From Rhizobium sp. CF122 (GTDB taxonomy: Bacteria > Pseudomonadota > Alphaproteobacteria > Rhizobiales > Rhizobiaceae), in contig NZ_AKKA01000080.1 in the NCBI RefSeq assembly GCF_000282035.1, positions 1-64,000 on the forward strand: a stretch of 64,000 bases of DNA. The letters run 5' to 3'. The translations under genes were made by a program, and so were the position numbers. This document shows positions 8,775-16,378 of the stretch, piece after piece. Below the pieces are notes generated by a model, which worked only from the letters and a program-made list of their open reading frames with translations, searched no databases and had not been told where the DNA came from. Position 1 is the first letter of the stretch. Each line of letters starts with the position of its first letter.

Positions 8775-9452
8775 ATGGACAGCGCCAGCGGAAATAGGGA
8801 AAAGAAGACAGCAAGGCGTCAGTCATCCGAGCGGGTCTTGCAAAGAGACCCGGAGCGGACGCGCGCGGCAATCCTCGAAGCAGCGACAAAGGAATTCGCC
8901 GAAAACGGAATGGGCGGGGCGCGCGTAGATGCGATCGCCGAGCGAGCCGGCACCAATAAGCGCATGCTCTACCACTATTTCGGCGACAAGGAGCAACTCT
9001 ATCTGCGGGTGCTTGAGGAGGCCTATGTCGGCATCCGTACGGCGGAGCGCGAGCTTCACATCGGCGATCGCACGCCGCAGGAAGGGATTGGCGAACTGGC
9101 GCTGTTCACCTGGCGCTATTTCCTGAAACACCCCGAATTCCTCAGCCTGCTCGGCACCGAAAACCTTCATCGCGCGCGCTGGCTGCGCCAATCCGTTCGG
9201 CTCAAGGAACTGCATTCGCATCTAATCGGAGAACTTGCCGAGGTGCTGGAGCGCGGCAAGAAGGCTGGCGTCTTTGCTGCCAGCGCTGATCCGCTGAATG
9301 TCTACCTGACGATCGCCTCGCTCGGGTACTTCTACCTCTCCAACCAGTATACGCTTTCGACGATCTTCGGTCGTGACCTGGTCGAACCGGGCAATCTCGA
9401 CGCCTGGGAACGGCACATCGTCCATGTGACGCTCGCGTCGATTTCCGCCTGA
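8775..9452 (+). CDS. TetR/AcrR family transcriptional regulator
   Basis: A 225-residue regulator with a TetR N-terminal DNA-binding domain: the helix-turn-helix region at about 48-76 includes ARVDAIAERAGTNKRMLYHYF, the family hallmark. The remaining 150 residues are the helical ligand-binding domain. A GGTGG site precedes the ATG at 8775. It is divergent from the binding-protein operon and co-directional with the Gfo/Idh gene at 9608. Matching palindromes in both flanking promoters suggest it represses both, and its inducer is probably the imported compound or a product of it. Confidence 0.9.
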   Translation: MDSASGNREKKTARRQSSERVLQRDPERTRAAILEAATKEFAENGMGGARVDAIAERAGTNKRMLYHYFGDKEQLYLRVLEEAYVGIRTAERELHIGDRTPQEGIGELALFTWRYFLKHPEFLSLLGTENLHRARWLRQSVRLKELHSHLIGELAEVLERGKKAGVFAASADPLNVYLTIASLGYFYLSNQYTLSTIFGRDLVEPGNLDAWERHIVHVTLASISA

Positions 9453-9475
9453 TCCGCGAAATTCGCAATCGGCTA

Positions 9476-9517
9476 TTGACAGTGGACGGCGTCTGTCATC
9501 AGGTAACTGTTTAGTTA
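9476..9517 (+). promoter_or_regulatory. Promoter with second TetR-type operator, upstream of Gfo/Idh gene
   Basis: A TTGACA box lies at 9476-9481 and the palindrome TAACTGTTTAGTTA at 9504-9517 (GTAAC/GTTAC at its ends). The operator starts 22 bases after the -35 box; in the divergent operon the spacing is 24 bases, so both would be blocked in the same way. No good -10 box is seen, so the exact start is uncertain. Confidence 0.65.
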
Positions 9518-9607
9518 CAGCCTGATATGGTCCGCAGATTGGGGAGCCGCGACTTGTTGGGCACCAGACCAATTTTCGTTTCATGACGTATGAAGGAGGA
9601 TCATAGG

Positions 9608-10882
9608 ATGGAGAAACGTCGCTTTGCCTTGATTGGAACGGGAAACCGCGGCACCACCATGTGGGGCAAGGAACTGCTTGCCGGCTGGCGCGAGCATGTG
9701 GATCTCGTCGCGATCGTCGACACCAATTCGCTGCGTGCCGAGCGGGCCCGCACGATGATCGGCAGCAATGCGCCGATCTATGAGAACATCGACGCCATGC
9801 TCGCCGAACAGCAGGTCGACCTCGTGATCGTCTGCACGCCCGACTATACGCATGACGATATCGTCGTCCGTGCGCTGGAAGCCGGCATCGACGTCATCAC
9901 AGAAAAACCGATGACCACCGCTGTCGACAAGATCCGCCGTATCCTCGATGCCGAAAAGCGCACAGGCAAGCGCGTCGACGTCTCCTTCAACTACCGCTAT
10001 GCGCCGACAGCCGCCAAGATCAAGGAACTGCTGAACGCCGGCGAGATCGGCCGCGTGACCTCGGTCGACTTCCACTGGTATCTCGACACCAAGCATGGCG
10101 CGGACTATTTCCGTCGCTGGCACGCCTATACGGAAAATTCCGGCAGCCTTTTCGTCCACAAGGCGACGCACCACTTCGATCTCTTGAATTGGTACCTGGA
10201 CAGCGACCCGGATGCAGTCACCTCTTTTGCCGATTTGCAGAATTACGGCCGCAAGGGACCGTTCCGCGGCCCGCGCTGCAAGCTCTGTCCGCATACCGGC
10301 GAGTGCGACTACTATCTCGATCTCGAGGCCGATCCCTTCCTCGATTCTCTGTACGAGGATCCGTCGAAGATCGACGGCTACTTCCGCGACGGCTGCGTCT
10401 ATCGCGAGGATATCGACATCCCCGACACGATGGTCGTCAGCATCCGCTACAAGAACAATGTCCACGTCTCCTATTCACTGAACACCTTCCAGCCGATCGA
10501 AGGCCACCACATCGCTTTCAACGGCACGCAAGGGCGCATTGAGTTGAGGCAATACGAGAAGCAGCCGTGGGAAACACCCGATGAGGACACCATCCTGCTC
10601 GTGCGCAACTTCCCGAAGGGCAAGGATGCCGTCGAGCGAATCGTCGTGCCGCACTCTCCTGGCGGCCATTACGGCGGCGACGACCGGATGCGCAACATGA
10701 TCTTCAAGCAGGGCATGGACGACAAGCTCGGTCAGCGCGCCGGGACGCGCGCCGGCGCCATGTCGGTGCTCTGCGGCATTGCCGCTCTGAGCAGCTCGCG
10801 CACCGGCAAGGTCGTAAAGATCTCCGACCTGATGCCGGATATAGTCGCGGCCGGTGTGCCGGGCAATCTGAAAGCCGGCTAA
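9608..10882 (+). CDS. Gfo/Idh/MocA oxidoreductase with cysteine-rich insertion
   Basis: A 424-residue protein with an N-terminal Rossmann motif (ALIGTGNRGTTMW) and the TEKP hallmark near residue 100. The start at 9608 is chosen because AAGGAGGA ends seven bases upstream; the earlier ATG at 9590 lies before that site. Unusually, the C-terminal half has a cysteine cluster, CKLCPHTGEC, with Cys224, Cys227 and Cys233, and a further Cys263, which looks like a bound zinc or structural metal site. It is larger than typical 340-380 residue relatives because of this insertion. It shares its operator with the sugar ABC operon, so it most likely acts in the same pathway. Confidence 0.88.
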   Translation: MEKRRFALIGTGNRGTTMWGKELLAGWREHVDLVAIVDTNSLRAERARTMIGSNAPIYENIDAMLAEQQVDLVIVCTPDYTHDDIVVRALEAGIDVITEKPMTTAVDKIRRILDAEKRTGKRVDVSFNYRYAPTAAKIKELLNAGEIGRVTSVDFHWYLDTKHGADYFRRWHAYTENSGSLFVHKATHHFDLLNWYLDSDPDAVTSFADLQNYGRKGPFRGPRCKLCPHTGECDYYLDLEADPFLDSLYEDPSKIDGYFRDGCVYREDIDIPDTMVVSIRYKNNVHVSYSLNTFQPIEGHHIAFNGTQGRIELRQYEKQPWETPDEDTILLVRNFPKGKDAVERIVVPHSPGGHYGGDDRMRNMIFKQGMDDKLGQRAGTRAGAMSVLCGIAALSSSRTGKVVKISDLMPDIVAAGVPGNLKAG

Positions 10883-11889
10883 GCAATCAGTTCCAGATCA
10901 CGGCGCTGGATCTGATAGCGGAGCGGTTCGCCTTTGACGAACCGCTCTATTTCATCAGCGGCCATGTCACCGAGGCGTCCGCGTTCCAGCCCCACGGCGC
11001 CGGCGATGTGTGGCGTCAAGAAGACATTCGGCAGGTCATAGAAGCCGGATGCCTTCTCCGGTATCTCAGGATCGGTCACGTCGATGATGGCGTCGATCCG
11101 GCCGGTGTGAAGCGTCTCCAGCAGTGCGGCTTCATCGATCAAGGCGCCGCGCGCCGTGTTGATCAGCGTGGCGCCGTCTTTCATCAGCGACAGTTCTCCG
11201 CTTCCGATCATATGACGCGTCGATGGCAGCGAGGGTGCGTGCAGGGAGACGATGTCGGACTGCTGCAGGAGCGTCGGCAGATCCACCTTCTCGGTTCCGA
11301 GGCTTTTTGCCTCGGTGGCATCGAGGGTCGGGTCGAAGAGAAGCACGCGGTACTCGAATGGTCGCAGCAGCTCGATAACCCGTCGACCGATGCGGGAGGC
11401 GCCGACCATGCCGACCGTGCGACGATAGTTGCCGATTGCCAACCGTTGCATCGCATGCGTCCGGTCGCGATTGCGTTCAGTGACGTAGAGGTCGCGGAAG
11501 CGGAACACCTGTTTGCCGGCAAAGATGATCGCCGCAAGCGTAAACTCCGCGACGGGGATGGAATTTGCTTCCGCGGCGTGCGTCACGGCTATACCGGCAT
11601 CGAAGATCTGCTCGTCGACAATCCCCTTCACAGTTCCGGCCGCATGCGCGATCAGCCGCAGCCGTGGAGCAGCCGCAAGCACCTCGCGCCCGACGTAAGG
11701 GGACCCCCAACCCGTGACAAGAATCTCGGTCTCTGCGAGAACGCGCCGGGCGCGATCATCATCAAAGCGCTGCAGGGGTTGGGTATCAAGCAGGTCGCCA
11801 AGCTCGCTGAGCCGGCGCAGTGTCGCAGCGGGCAGGACATGCTCCGTCCGCGAAGGCTGCATCGCAAGCGCGATGGAGGGGTGCTTCAT
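10879..11889 (-). CDS. D-isomer-specific 2-hydroxyacid dehydrogenase family protein
   Basis: A 336-residue NAD-dependent enzyme of the phosphoglycerate/hydroxypyruvate dehydrogenase family. The coenzyme motif GMVGASRIG is at 160-168, TARGALIDEAALLETL carries the catalytic arginine region, and TPHIAGA the catalytic histidine. Its ATG overlaps the stop of the DUF2264 gene (ATGA), so it is translationally coupled. Its stop overlaps by a few bases the convergent stop of the Gfo/Idh gene. The likely role is reduction or oxidation of a 2-hydroxy or 2-keto acid from sugar-acid breakdown; substrate unknown. Confidence 0.88.
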   Translation of the reverse strand: MKHPSIALAMQPSRTEHVLPAATLRRLSELGDLLDTQPLQRFDDDRARRVLAETEILVTGWGSPYVGREVLAAAPRLRLIAHAAGTVKGIVDEQIFDAGIAVTHAAEANSIPVAEFTLAAIIFAGKQVFRFRDLYVTERNRDRTHAMQRLAIGNYRRTVGMVGASRIGRRVIELLRPFEYRVLLFDPTLDATEAKSLGTEKVDLPTLLQQSDIVSLHAPSLPSTRHMIGSGELSLMKDGATLINTARGALIDEAALLETLHTGRIDAIIDVTDPEIPEKASGFYDLPNVFLTPHIAGAVGLERGRLGDMAADEIERFVKGEPLRYQIQRRDLELIA

Positions 11890-13748
11890 GGCATCTGCCC
11901 CGGCGCCTCGATGGCACTGACCCTGATGCCCTCTTTCGCGACAAGCGCTTCGAGTTCGGCAATATCAGGGACCTTCGGTGGGGTGGTCCAGGCACCGGTC
12001 TCGGTACCTGTGTCGTTTGCGGCAAGAACGGCTGTCATCAGGATCGTCCGGCCAGCCGGTACTTCTCCGCGCAACTGCGGCACCAGCGTCTTGGCGACGA
12101 TCATGTTGGTATTCGGAGGCGCCTTCTGCGTCAGGCCCGTGCGCGGTACCTCAGAACCGATGTCGAGAATGCCGCTGAAATCCTCTTCTCCGATCGCGTA
12201 GGTGCTCGAGCCCTCCGCGACCAGCGTATCGAGCTCGAAATCGCGGCGCGCGATCGCAAAGCCTCCTTCCGCGGTCTGCAGCGGCCGTGGCGTGTTGATG
12301 CGGTGAACGCGGATGTGCCAGGGCGCTGCCGGCACCAGCCAGGTTTCGACCTCCACGTCCCGGAATGGTGACCACTTTGAGTAGAGAACGTTGCCCGCAA
12401 GCTTGGCTTCCTGGTTGGTCTCCCGAACCCGGTAGTGCAAGCCGTCATCGCTGAAGGCGAGGGTCGAATCGAGGGCCGCGCCAGCGAAGTTGCGCTCGTC
12501 GGATTCCACACTGAAGCCGTAGCGGCTGGAATAGGCGAATTTCGCGTATTTCTCCGTGCCGAACCGCATCTGCAGGTTCTCCTGGCCGGAGGAGAGCGCC
12601 ACCACGTCGCCGGCATTGCGCATCATCACCATGCCGGGATGGCGTTGCGGCAGGACACTCGCCGTCTGCTGAGGCGGCGTTTCCTCGATCGTCCAGAAGG
12701 GATGATCTTCTGCGAGGGCAAGCGGCAGAAACGCCTTGAAGGCCCAGTAGGGCGAACCGGCGGAATTGTAGTTCTCCGACATCAGCAGGTTGGGATAGCC
12801 GAAACCGATCGACAGAATGCCGTCACGGTTCGTCATTGGCTTGTCCTTCCACCAGCGCAGATGCTGAAGGCACAGGCTCTTGATCTCGCCCCAAGGCAGC
12901 GCTTCAAGATCGGCAAAGGCAAGCGCTGACCAGAAGCCTGCACACGCGAAACGGTAGGTCAGGCTGCGGCCGAACGGAATCGTCGCCCCATCCGAGCCGA
13001 ACCAGTGCTTGAAGTCGTTTGCGAAGAGGAGGGCGCGCTGGCGATAGCGCTTTGCGTAATCGTCATCGATGAGCTTGGAATAGATCAGGCCGTAGAAATG
13101 CATGGCGAACGGGATGTAGTGGTCGATGCGGCGCACATTGCCGTCACGGTACCATCCGTCGCCGATGTAGAAGCCCTCCAGCTCCTCGAGATATTGCTTG
13201 GTCAAGGTGCGGTCGAAATTGGCGCCCACGCGGTCGAGTGCGATGTCGACGAAAATGCGAAAGAATTTCCAGTTGTTGTCGGCATAATCGAACTGCCGCG
13301 CGTGCTTGAGGTAGGCGACGACGTTGTCGCGTGCCCGGCCGCCAAGCGGCTCCCAGACCTTCTCCGGCACGAGCGCCAAGGCAAAACCCAGCGCCGCAAG
13401 CTCGACCATGCGCTGGTCGCGGCCGTTGACGGTTCCCCAATATTCGGGGTGTTTCGGGTCGGTGCCATTGGCGATACCTTCGGCAAAGCGATGCCACTCC
13501 GTAAATTCGCCGCCGCCGGCTCCTAGCGGCGCCAATCCCCAGAGCGGCCGCGCAAAGCCTTCGAGATCCGCTGCAGCGCGGTCGAAATGCGCAGCCGCTC
13601 CGTCGAGCCGCACGCGCGCATTGCCTGCCGAGAAATAGGACAGCAGCGGATCGAAGAGGTCGCGAAGTGCGCGCGACATATCTTCGCGCGTTTTCAGCGG
13701 GTTGTTGGCGAGCGGATTTGCACTGGCAGGGTCATAGGTCATCGGCAT
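11886..13748 (-). CDS. DUF2264 domain-containing protein (putative glycan-active)
   Basis: About 620 residues from the ATG at 13748 (MPMTYDPASANPL); the open frame extends further upstream but that part lies inside the LacI gene. The sequence reads as a DUF2264 protein through most of its length (RPLWGLAPLGAGG, then YADNNWKFFRIFVDIAL). Such proteins have an alpha/alpha-toroid-like N-terminal part and occur in plant-polysaccharide utilisation loci. The start overlaps the stop of the LacI gene by 17 bases and the 3' end overlaps the hydroxyacid dehydrogenase start, so the three form one operon. No signal peptide is seen, so it acts in the cytoplasm, probably on a short imported oligosaccharide. 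The exact start is moderately sure. Confidence 0.82.
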   Translation of the reverse strand: MPMTYDPASANPLANNPLKTREDMSRALRDLFDPLLSYFSAGNARVRLDGAAAHFDRAAADLEGFARPLWGLAPLGAGGGEFTEWHRFAEGIANGTDPKHPEYWGTVNGRDQRMVELAALGFALALVPEKVWEPLGGRARDNVVAYLKHARQFDYADNNWKFFRIFVDIALDRVGANFDRTLTKQYLEELEGFYIGDGWYRDGNVRRIDHYIPFAMHFYGLIYSKLIDDDYAKRYRQRALLFANDFKHWFGSDGATIPFGRSLTYRFACAGFWSALAFADLEALPWGEIKSLCLQHLRWWKDKPMTNRDGILSIGFGYPNLLMSENYNSAGSPYWAFKAFLPLALAEDHPFWTIEETPPQQTASVLPQRHPGMVMMRNAGDVVALSSGQENLQMRFGTEKYAKFAYSSRYGFSVESDERNFAGAALDSTLAFSDDGLHYRVRETNQEAKLAGNVLYSKWSPFRDVEVETWLVPAAPWHIRVHRINTPRPLQTAEGGFAIARRDFELDTLVAEGSSTYAIGEEDFSGILDIGSEVPRTGLTQKAPPNTNMIVAKTLVPQLRGEVPAGRTILMTAVLAANDTGTETGAWTTPPKVPDIAELEALVAKEGIRVSAIEAPGQMP

Positions 13749-14775
13749 TGCTCTTTGAGGAGTGCGGGACGGTGCCGCCGGCAATCGGCACGACGGCATG
13801 GCAAATCTGGCGGGCGGGGGCGGCGCGGTCCTTGAAGCGCGCAACCATGAGACCGGCCGCCTCCCTGCCGAGCGTCACGCGATCCACACGCATGGTCGAC
13901 AGCGGCGGGTTGGTCATCAGCGCGCAGGGAAGGTCGTCGAAGCCGACAATGGCGAAGTCATCAGGCACGCGTAGCCCGGCCTCGGTTACGGCCTCGAGAA
14001 CGCCGACGGCGATGAAGTCGTTCATGCAGAAGGCGGCGGTGAAACCAGCATTCTCGCCGAGCACGGCGGCCGTCAGTTCGTGCGCCTCATGGCTGGCGCT
14101 CCCCTGGAAGGTCATCGACACGAGACGCCCTTCGGCGCCTTCGACCTCGGCGATCGCAGCCTTGAAACCCCGCACGCGTTCGCGAATTGTGTGACGATGC
14201 GAGCCGGTCAGATGTAGGATCCGGCGGTGGCCGGCATTCAGCAGGCGGGTCGTCGCTTCATATGCGCCGAAGAAATTCGATGGCGAAACGCCATCGAGCC
14301 GCAGCCGCGGATCGGTGCCATTGACAAGCACTGTCGGAATTGCCGCGTCCTCTAACCAGGCGCGCAACTCGGCGCTCGGATCGATCCCGACCAGGAACAG
14401 CCCACCGGCGCTTGCCGTCTGCATGTATTCGTGAACGACATCGGGCGTCGCCCGGTTCTCGCGGATCAGCCGCACCTCGAAGGGTATGCCGGCGTCAAGT
14501 GCGCCGGCGCGCAATCCCTCGACGATCCCTTCGTAAAAGACGCTCAGCCCGCCGGTTACGCCGTCGCTTGCAATCAGCGCCAGGCCGCCGCGCAGCGGCC
14601 CGGTCACGGTGCGGGCCGAATAGCCGTTTTCGGCCGCCACTTTGAGAATATGCTGGCGCACGCTCTCGCTGATGCCGGGCTCGTTGGCGAGCACGCGGGA
14701 CACGGTGGATACGGACACGCCCGCCATTGCGGCGATATCGGCCTGCCTCAGTCGCTTGGTCTTGATCTCGTTCAT
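13732..14775 (-). CDS. LacI family transcriptional regulator
   Basis: 347 residues from the ATG at 14775; the longer open frame upstream is non-homologous and is discounted. The N-terminal helix-turn-helix RLRQADIAAMAGVSVSTVSR is typical of LacI, followed by a sugar-binding periplasmic-type domain (IVGFDDLPCALMTNPPLST near the C-terminus). It is the first gene of the operon with the DUF2264 and hydroxyacid dehydrogenase genes and is divergent from the binding-protein gene at 14915. A palindrome TGCAAATTTGCA lies between them, so it probably controls both directions. Confidence 0.92.
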   Translation of the reverse strand: MNEIKTKRLRQADIAAMAGVSVSTVSRVLANEPGISESVRQHILKVAAENGYSARTVTGPLRGGLALIASDGVTGGLSVFYEGIVEGLRAGALDAGIPFEVRLIRENRATPDVVHEYMQTASAGGLFLVGIDPSAELRAWLEDAAIPTVLVNGTDPRLRLDGVSPSNFFGAYEATTRLLNAGHRRILHLTGSHRHTIRERVRGFKAAIAEVEGAEGRLVSMTFQGSASHEAHELTAAVLGENAGFTAAFCMNDFIAVGVLEAVTEAGLRVPDDFAIVGFDDLPCALMTNPPLSTMRVDRVTLGREAAGLMVARFKDRAAPARQICHAVVPIAGGTVPHSSKSNADDL

Positions 14776-14914
14776 GGCAACGAAATTATGCAAATAATGC
14801 AAATTTGCAAGAGAAAGATAATTTGTTGCATGGGAGATTTTTTTGCGTAATCTACGCCGCATGGCCCGTTTAGCTGTTGGAGGATGGCGGGGCGATGAAA
14901 GAGGAGGATGAAAC
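14776..14914. promoter_or_regulatory. Divergent control region with LacI-type operator candidate
   Basis: This AT-rich 139-base gap separates the LacI gene from the orphan binding-protein gene. It holds the perfect palindrome TGCAAATTTGCA (14798-14809), preceded by a direct repeat of ATGCAAAT, and a related TTGTTGCAT further right near 14825. GAGGAGG lies just upstream of the ATG at 14915. LacI family sites commonly look like this; binding is inferred. No convincing -35/-10 pair was picked. Confidence 0.6.
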
Positions 14915-16204
14915 ATGCAGGTCAATCGCCGTTCATTTCTGATGGGCTCGGCAGGTGTCGCTGCCGGGCTGGCCTTCGGGGCCGGAAGCGCAATTCCGGC
15001 CTTTGCGGACGACGCCAAATTGCGTGCCATGTGGTGGGGATCGAACGATCGTGCCAAGCGCACGCTCGATGTCGCCAAGCTCTACGAAAGCAAGAATCCC
15101 GGCGTCTCGATCGTCGGCGAATCGCTGAGCGGCGACGGCTACTGGACGAAGCTCTCCACGCAGATGGCCGGCCGCGCCATCGCCGACGTCTTCCAGCTCG
15201 AGCCGGGAACGATCTCGGACTATTCCAAGCGCGGCGCATGCCTGCCGCTGGACGAATTCGTCCCCTCGACATTGAAAGTCGATTCCTTCGGCAAGGACAT
15301 ACTGAAGCTGACGACGGTGGACGACAAGCTCTACGGCATCGGTCTCGGCCTCAACTCCTTCGCACTGTTCTTCGACCAGACAGCCTTTGAAAAGGCAGGC
15401 ATTCCGGTGCCGACGGCGGATCTGACCTGGGATGAGTACGCCAAGCTCGCGGTCGAACTCACGAAAGCCGGCGGCAAGGATAACTACTGGGGCGGCCCTT
15501 ATGGCGCGCGCTACGCCTACGTCTTCGATGCTTGGCTGCGCCAGCGCGGCAAGAGCCTCTATGCCGACGGCAAGCTCGGCTTCAATGTTGATGACGCAAC
15601 GGCCTGGTTCACCTATTGGGAAGATCTACGCAAGAAGGGTGGCACGGTTGCGGCCGACGTGCAGACGCTCGATCAGAATACGATCGACACCAACTGCCTG
15701 GCGCTCGGCAAGTCGGCGATGGGTATGGCCTATTCCAACCAGCTTGTCGGCTATCAGCTGATTTCCAAGAACACGCTCGCGATCACGCTCCTGCCGCGTG
15801 AAAAGAAGGGTGGTCCGTCCGGCCACTACTATCGCCCGGCGTTGATATGGAGCGTTGGCGGAACCACGAAGAACGGCGAGGCTGCGGCCAAGTTCATCGA
15901 TTTCTTCGTCAATGATGTCGAGGCTGGCAAGATCCTTGGCGTGGAGCGTGGCGTGCCCCTATCGCCTGCCGTGCGCGAGGCGATCCTGCCCAACCTTAAT
16001 CCGACCGAGCAGGCCACCGTGAAGTATATTAACCTGCTGAAAGATCAGGTCGGCGAATATCCGGCGCCTGCGCCGCTCGGTTCGACCCAATTCGATCAAC
16101 GCGTCTTCCGCCCGATCGCCGACGAGCTTGCGTTCGAGCGGACGAAACCTGCCGAAGCGGCGGCACGTCTCCTGGAGGAAGGTAAGGCGACGATCAAGGG
16201 CTGA
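14915..16204 (+). CDS. Orphan sugar ABC transporter substrate-binding protein with Tat signal
   Basis: A 429-residue periplasmic binding protein. The N-terminus has a twin-arginine motif, NRRSFLMGSAG, and a signal ending near AIPAFAD. It is a paralogue of the binding protein at 7287-8573: MWWGSNDRAKRT against LWWGSQPRADRT, and GKSAMGMAYSNQLVGYQLIS against GKAAADYAHSNQFVGFQAIS. No permease or ATPase genes follow; a terminator-like hairpin comes 30 bases after the stop. It may deliver a second ligand to the permeases at 5448-7281 (inference). GAGGAGG precedes the ATG at a good distance. Confidence 0.92.
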   Translation: MQVNRRSFLMGSAGVAAGLAFGAGSAIPAFADDAKLRAMWWGSNDRAKRTLDVAKLYESKNPGVSIVGESLSGDGYWTKLSTQMAGRAIADVFQLEPGTISDYSKRGACLPLDEFVPSTLKVDSFGKDILKLTTVDDKLYGIGLGLNSFALFFDQTAFEKAGIPVPTADLTWDEYAKLAVELTKAGGKDNYWGGPYGARYAYVFDAWLRQRGKSLYADGKLGFNVDDATAWFTYWEDLRKKGGTVAADVQTLDQNTIDTNCLALGKSAMGMAYSNQLVGYQLISKNTLAITLLPREKKGGPSGHYYRPALIWSVGGTTKNGEAAAKFIDFFVNDVEAGKILGVERGVPLSPAVREAILPNLNPTEQATVKYINLLKDQVGEYPAPAPLGSTQFDQRVFRPIADELAFERTKPAEAAARLLEEGKATIKG

Positions 16205-16233
16205 TCGCACGCCACATCGGCTAAGCTTTCGAT

Positions 16234-16265
16234 CGCGGCGGCCATTGGTCTGCCGCGTTTTTCTT
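16234..16265 (+). terminator. Rho-independent terminator after the orphan binding-protein gene
   Basis: CGCGGC (16234-16239) pairs with GCCGCG (16252-16257) around a partly self-pairing loop and is followed by a run TTTTTCTTT. It lies about 30 bases past the stop codon at 16204. Confidence 0.7.
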
Positions 16266-16305
16266 TGTCTCCAAATGCTTTAATGACAATCGTATGATTT
16301 TTGCG

Positions 16306-16355
16306 TGAGAAAACCTTTTCTCACTTGACGCAAAAGTTGGGAAAAGCTTTTCTCA
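16306..16355. promoter_or_regulatory. Tandem 18-bp LacI-type operators upstream of the second LacI gene
   Basis: TGAGAAAACCTTTTCTCA (16306-16323) and TGGGAAAAGCTTTTCTCA (16338-16355) match at 16 of 18 positions; each is an inverted repeat and their centres are 32 bases apart, close to three helical turns. TTGACG (16325-16330) between them may be a -35 box. The LacI gene starts 24 bases downstream, which suggests autoregulation and control of the operon that follows. Confidence 0.75.
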
Positions 16356-16378
16356 TCTTTAAATGAGGAGAAAGCGCG

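Noticed and set aside
14776..15078. N-terminal extension of the LacI protein
   Set aside because: It crosses the divergent promoter and the start of the binding-protein gene; LacI homology begins just after the ATG at 14775.
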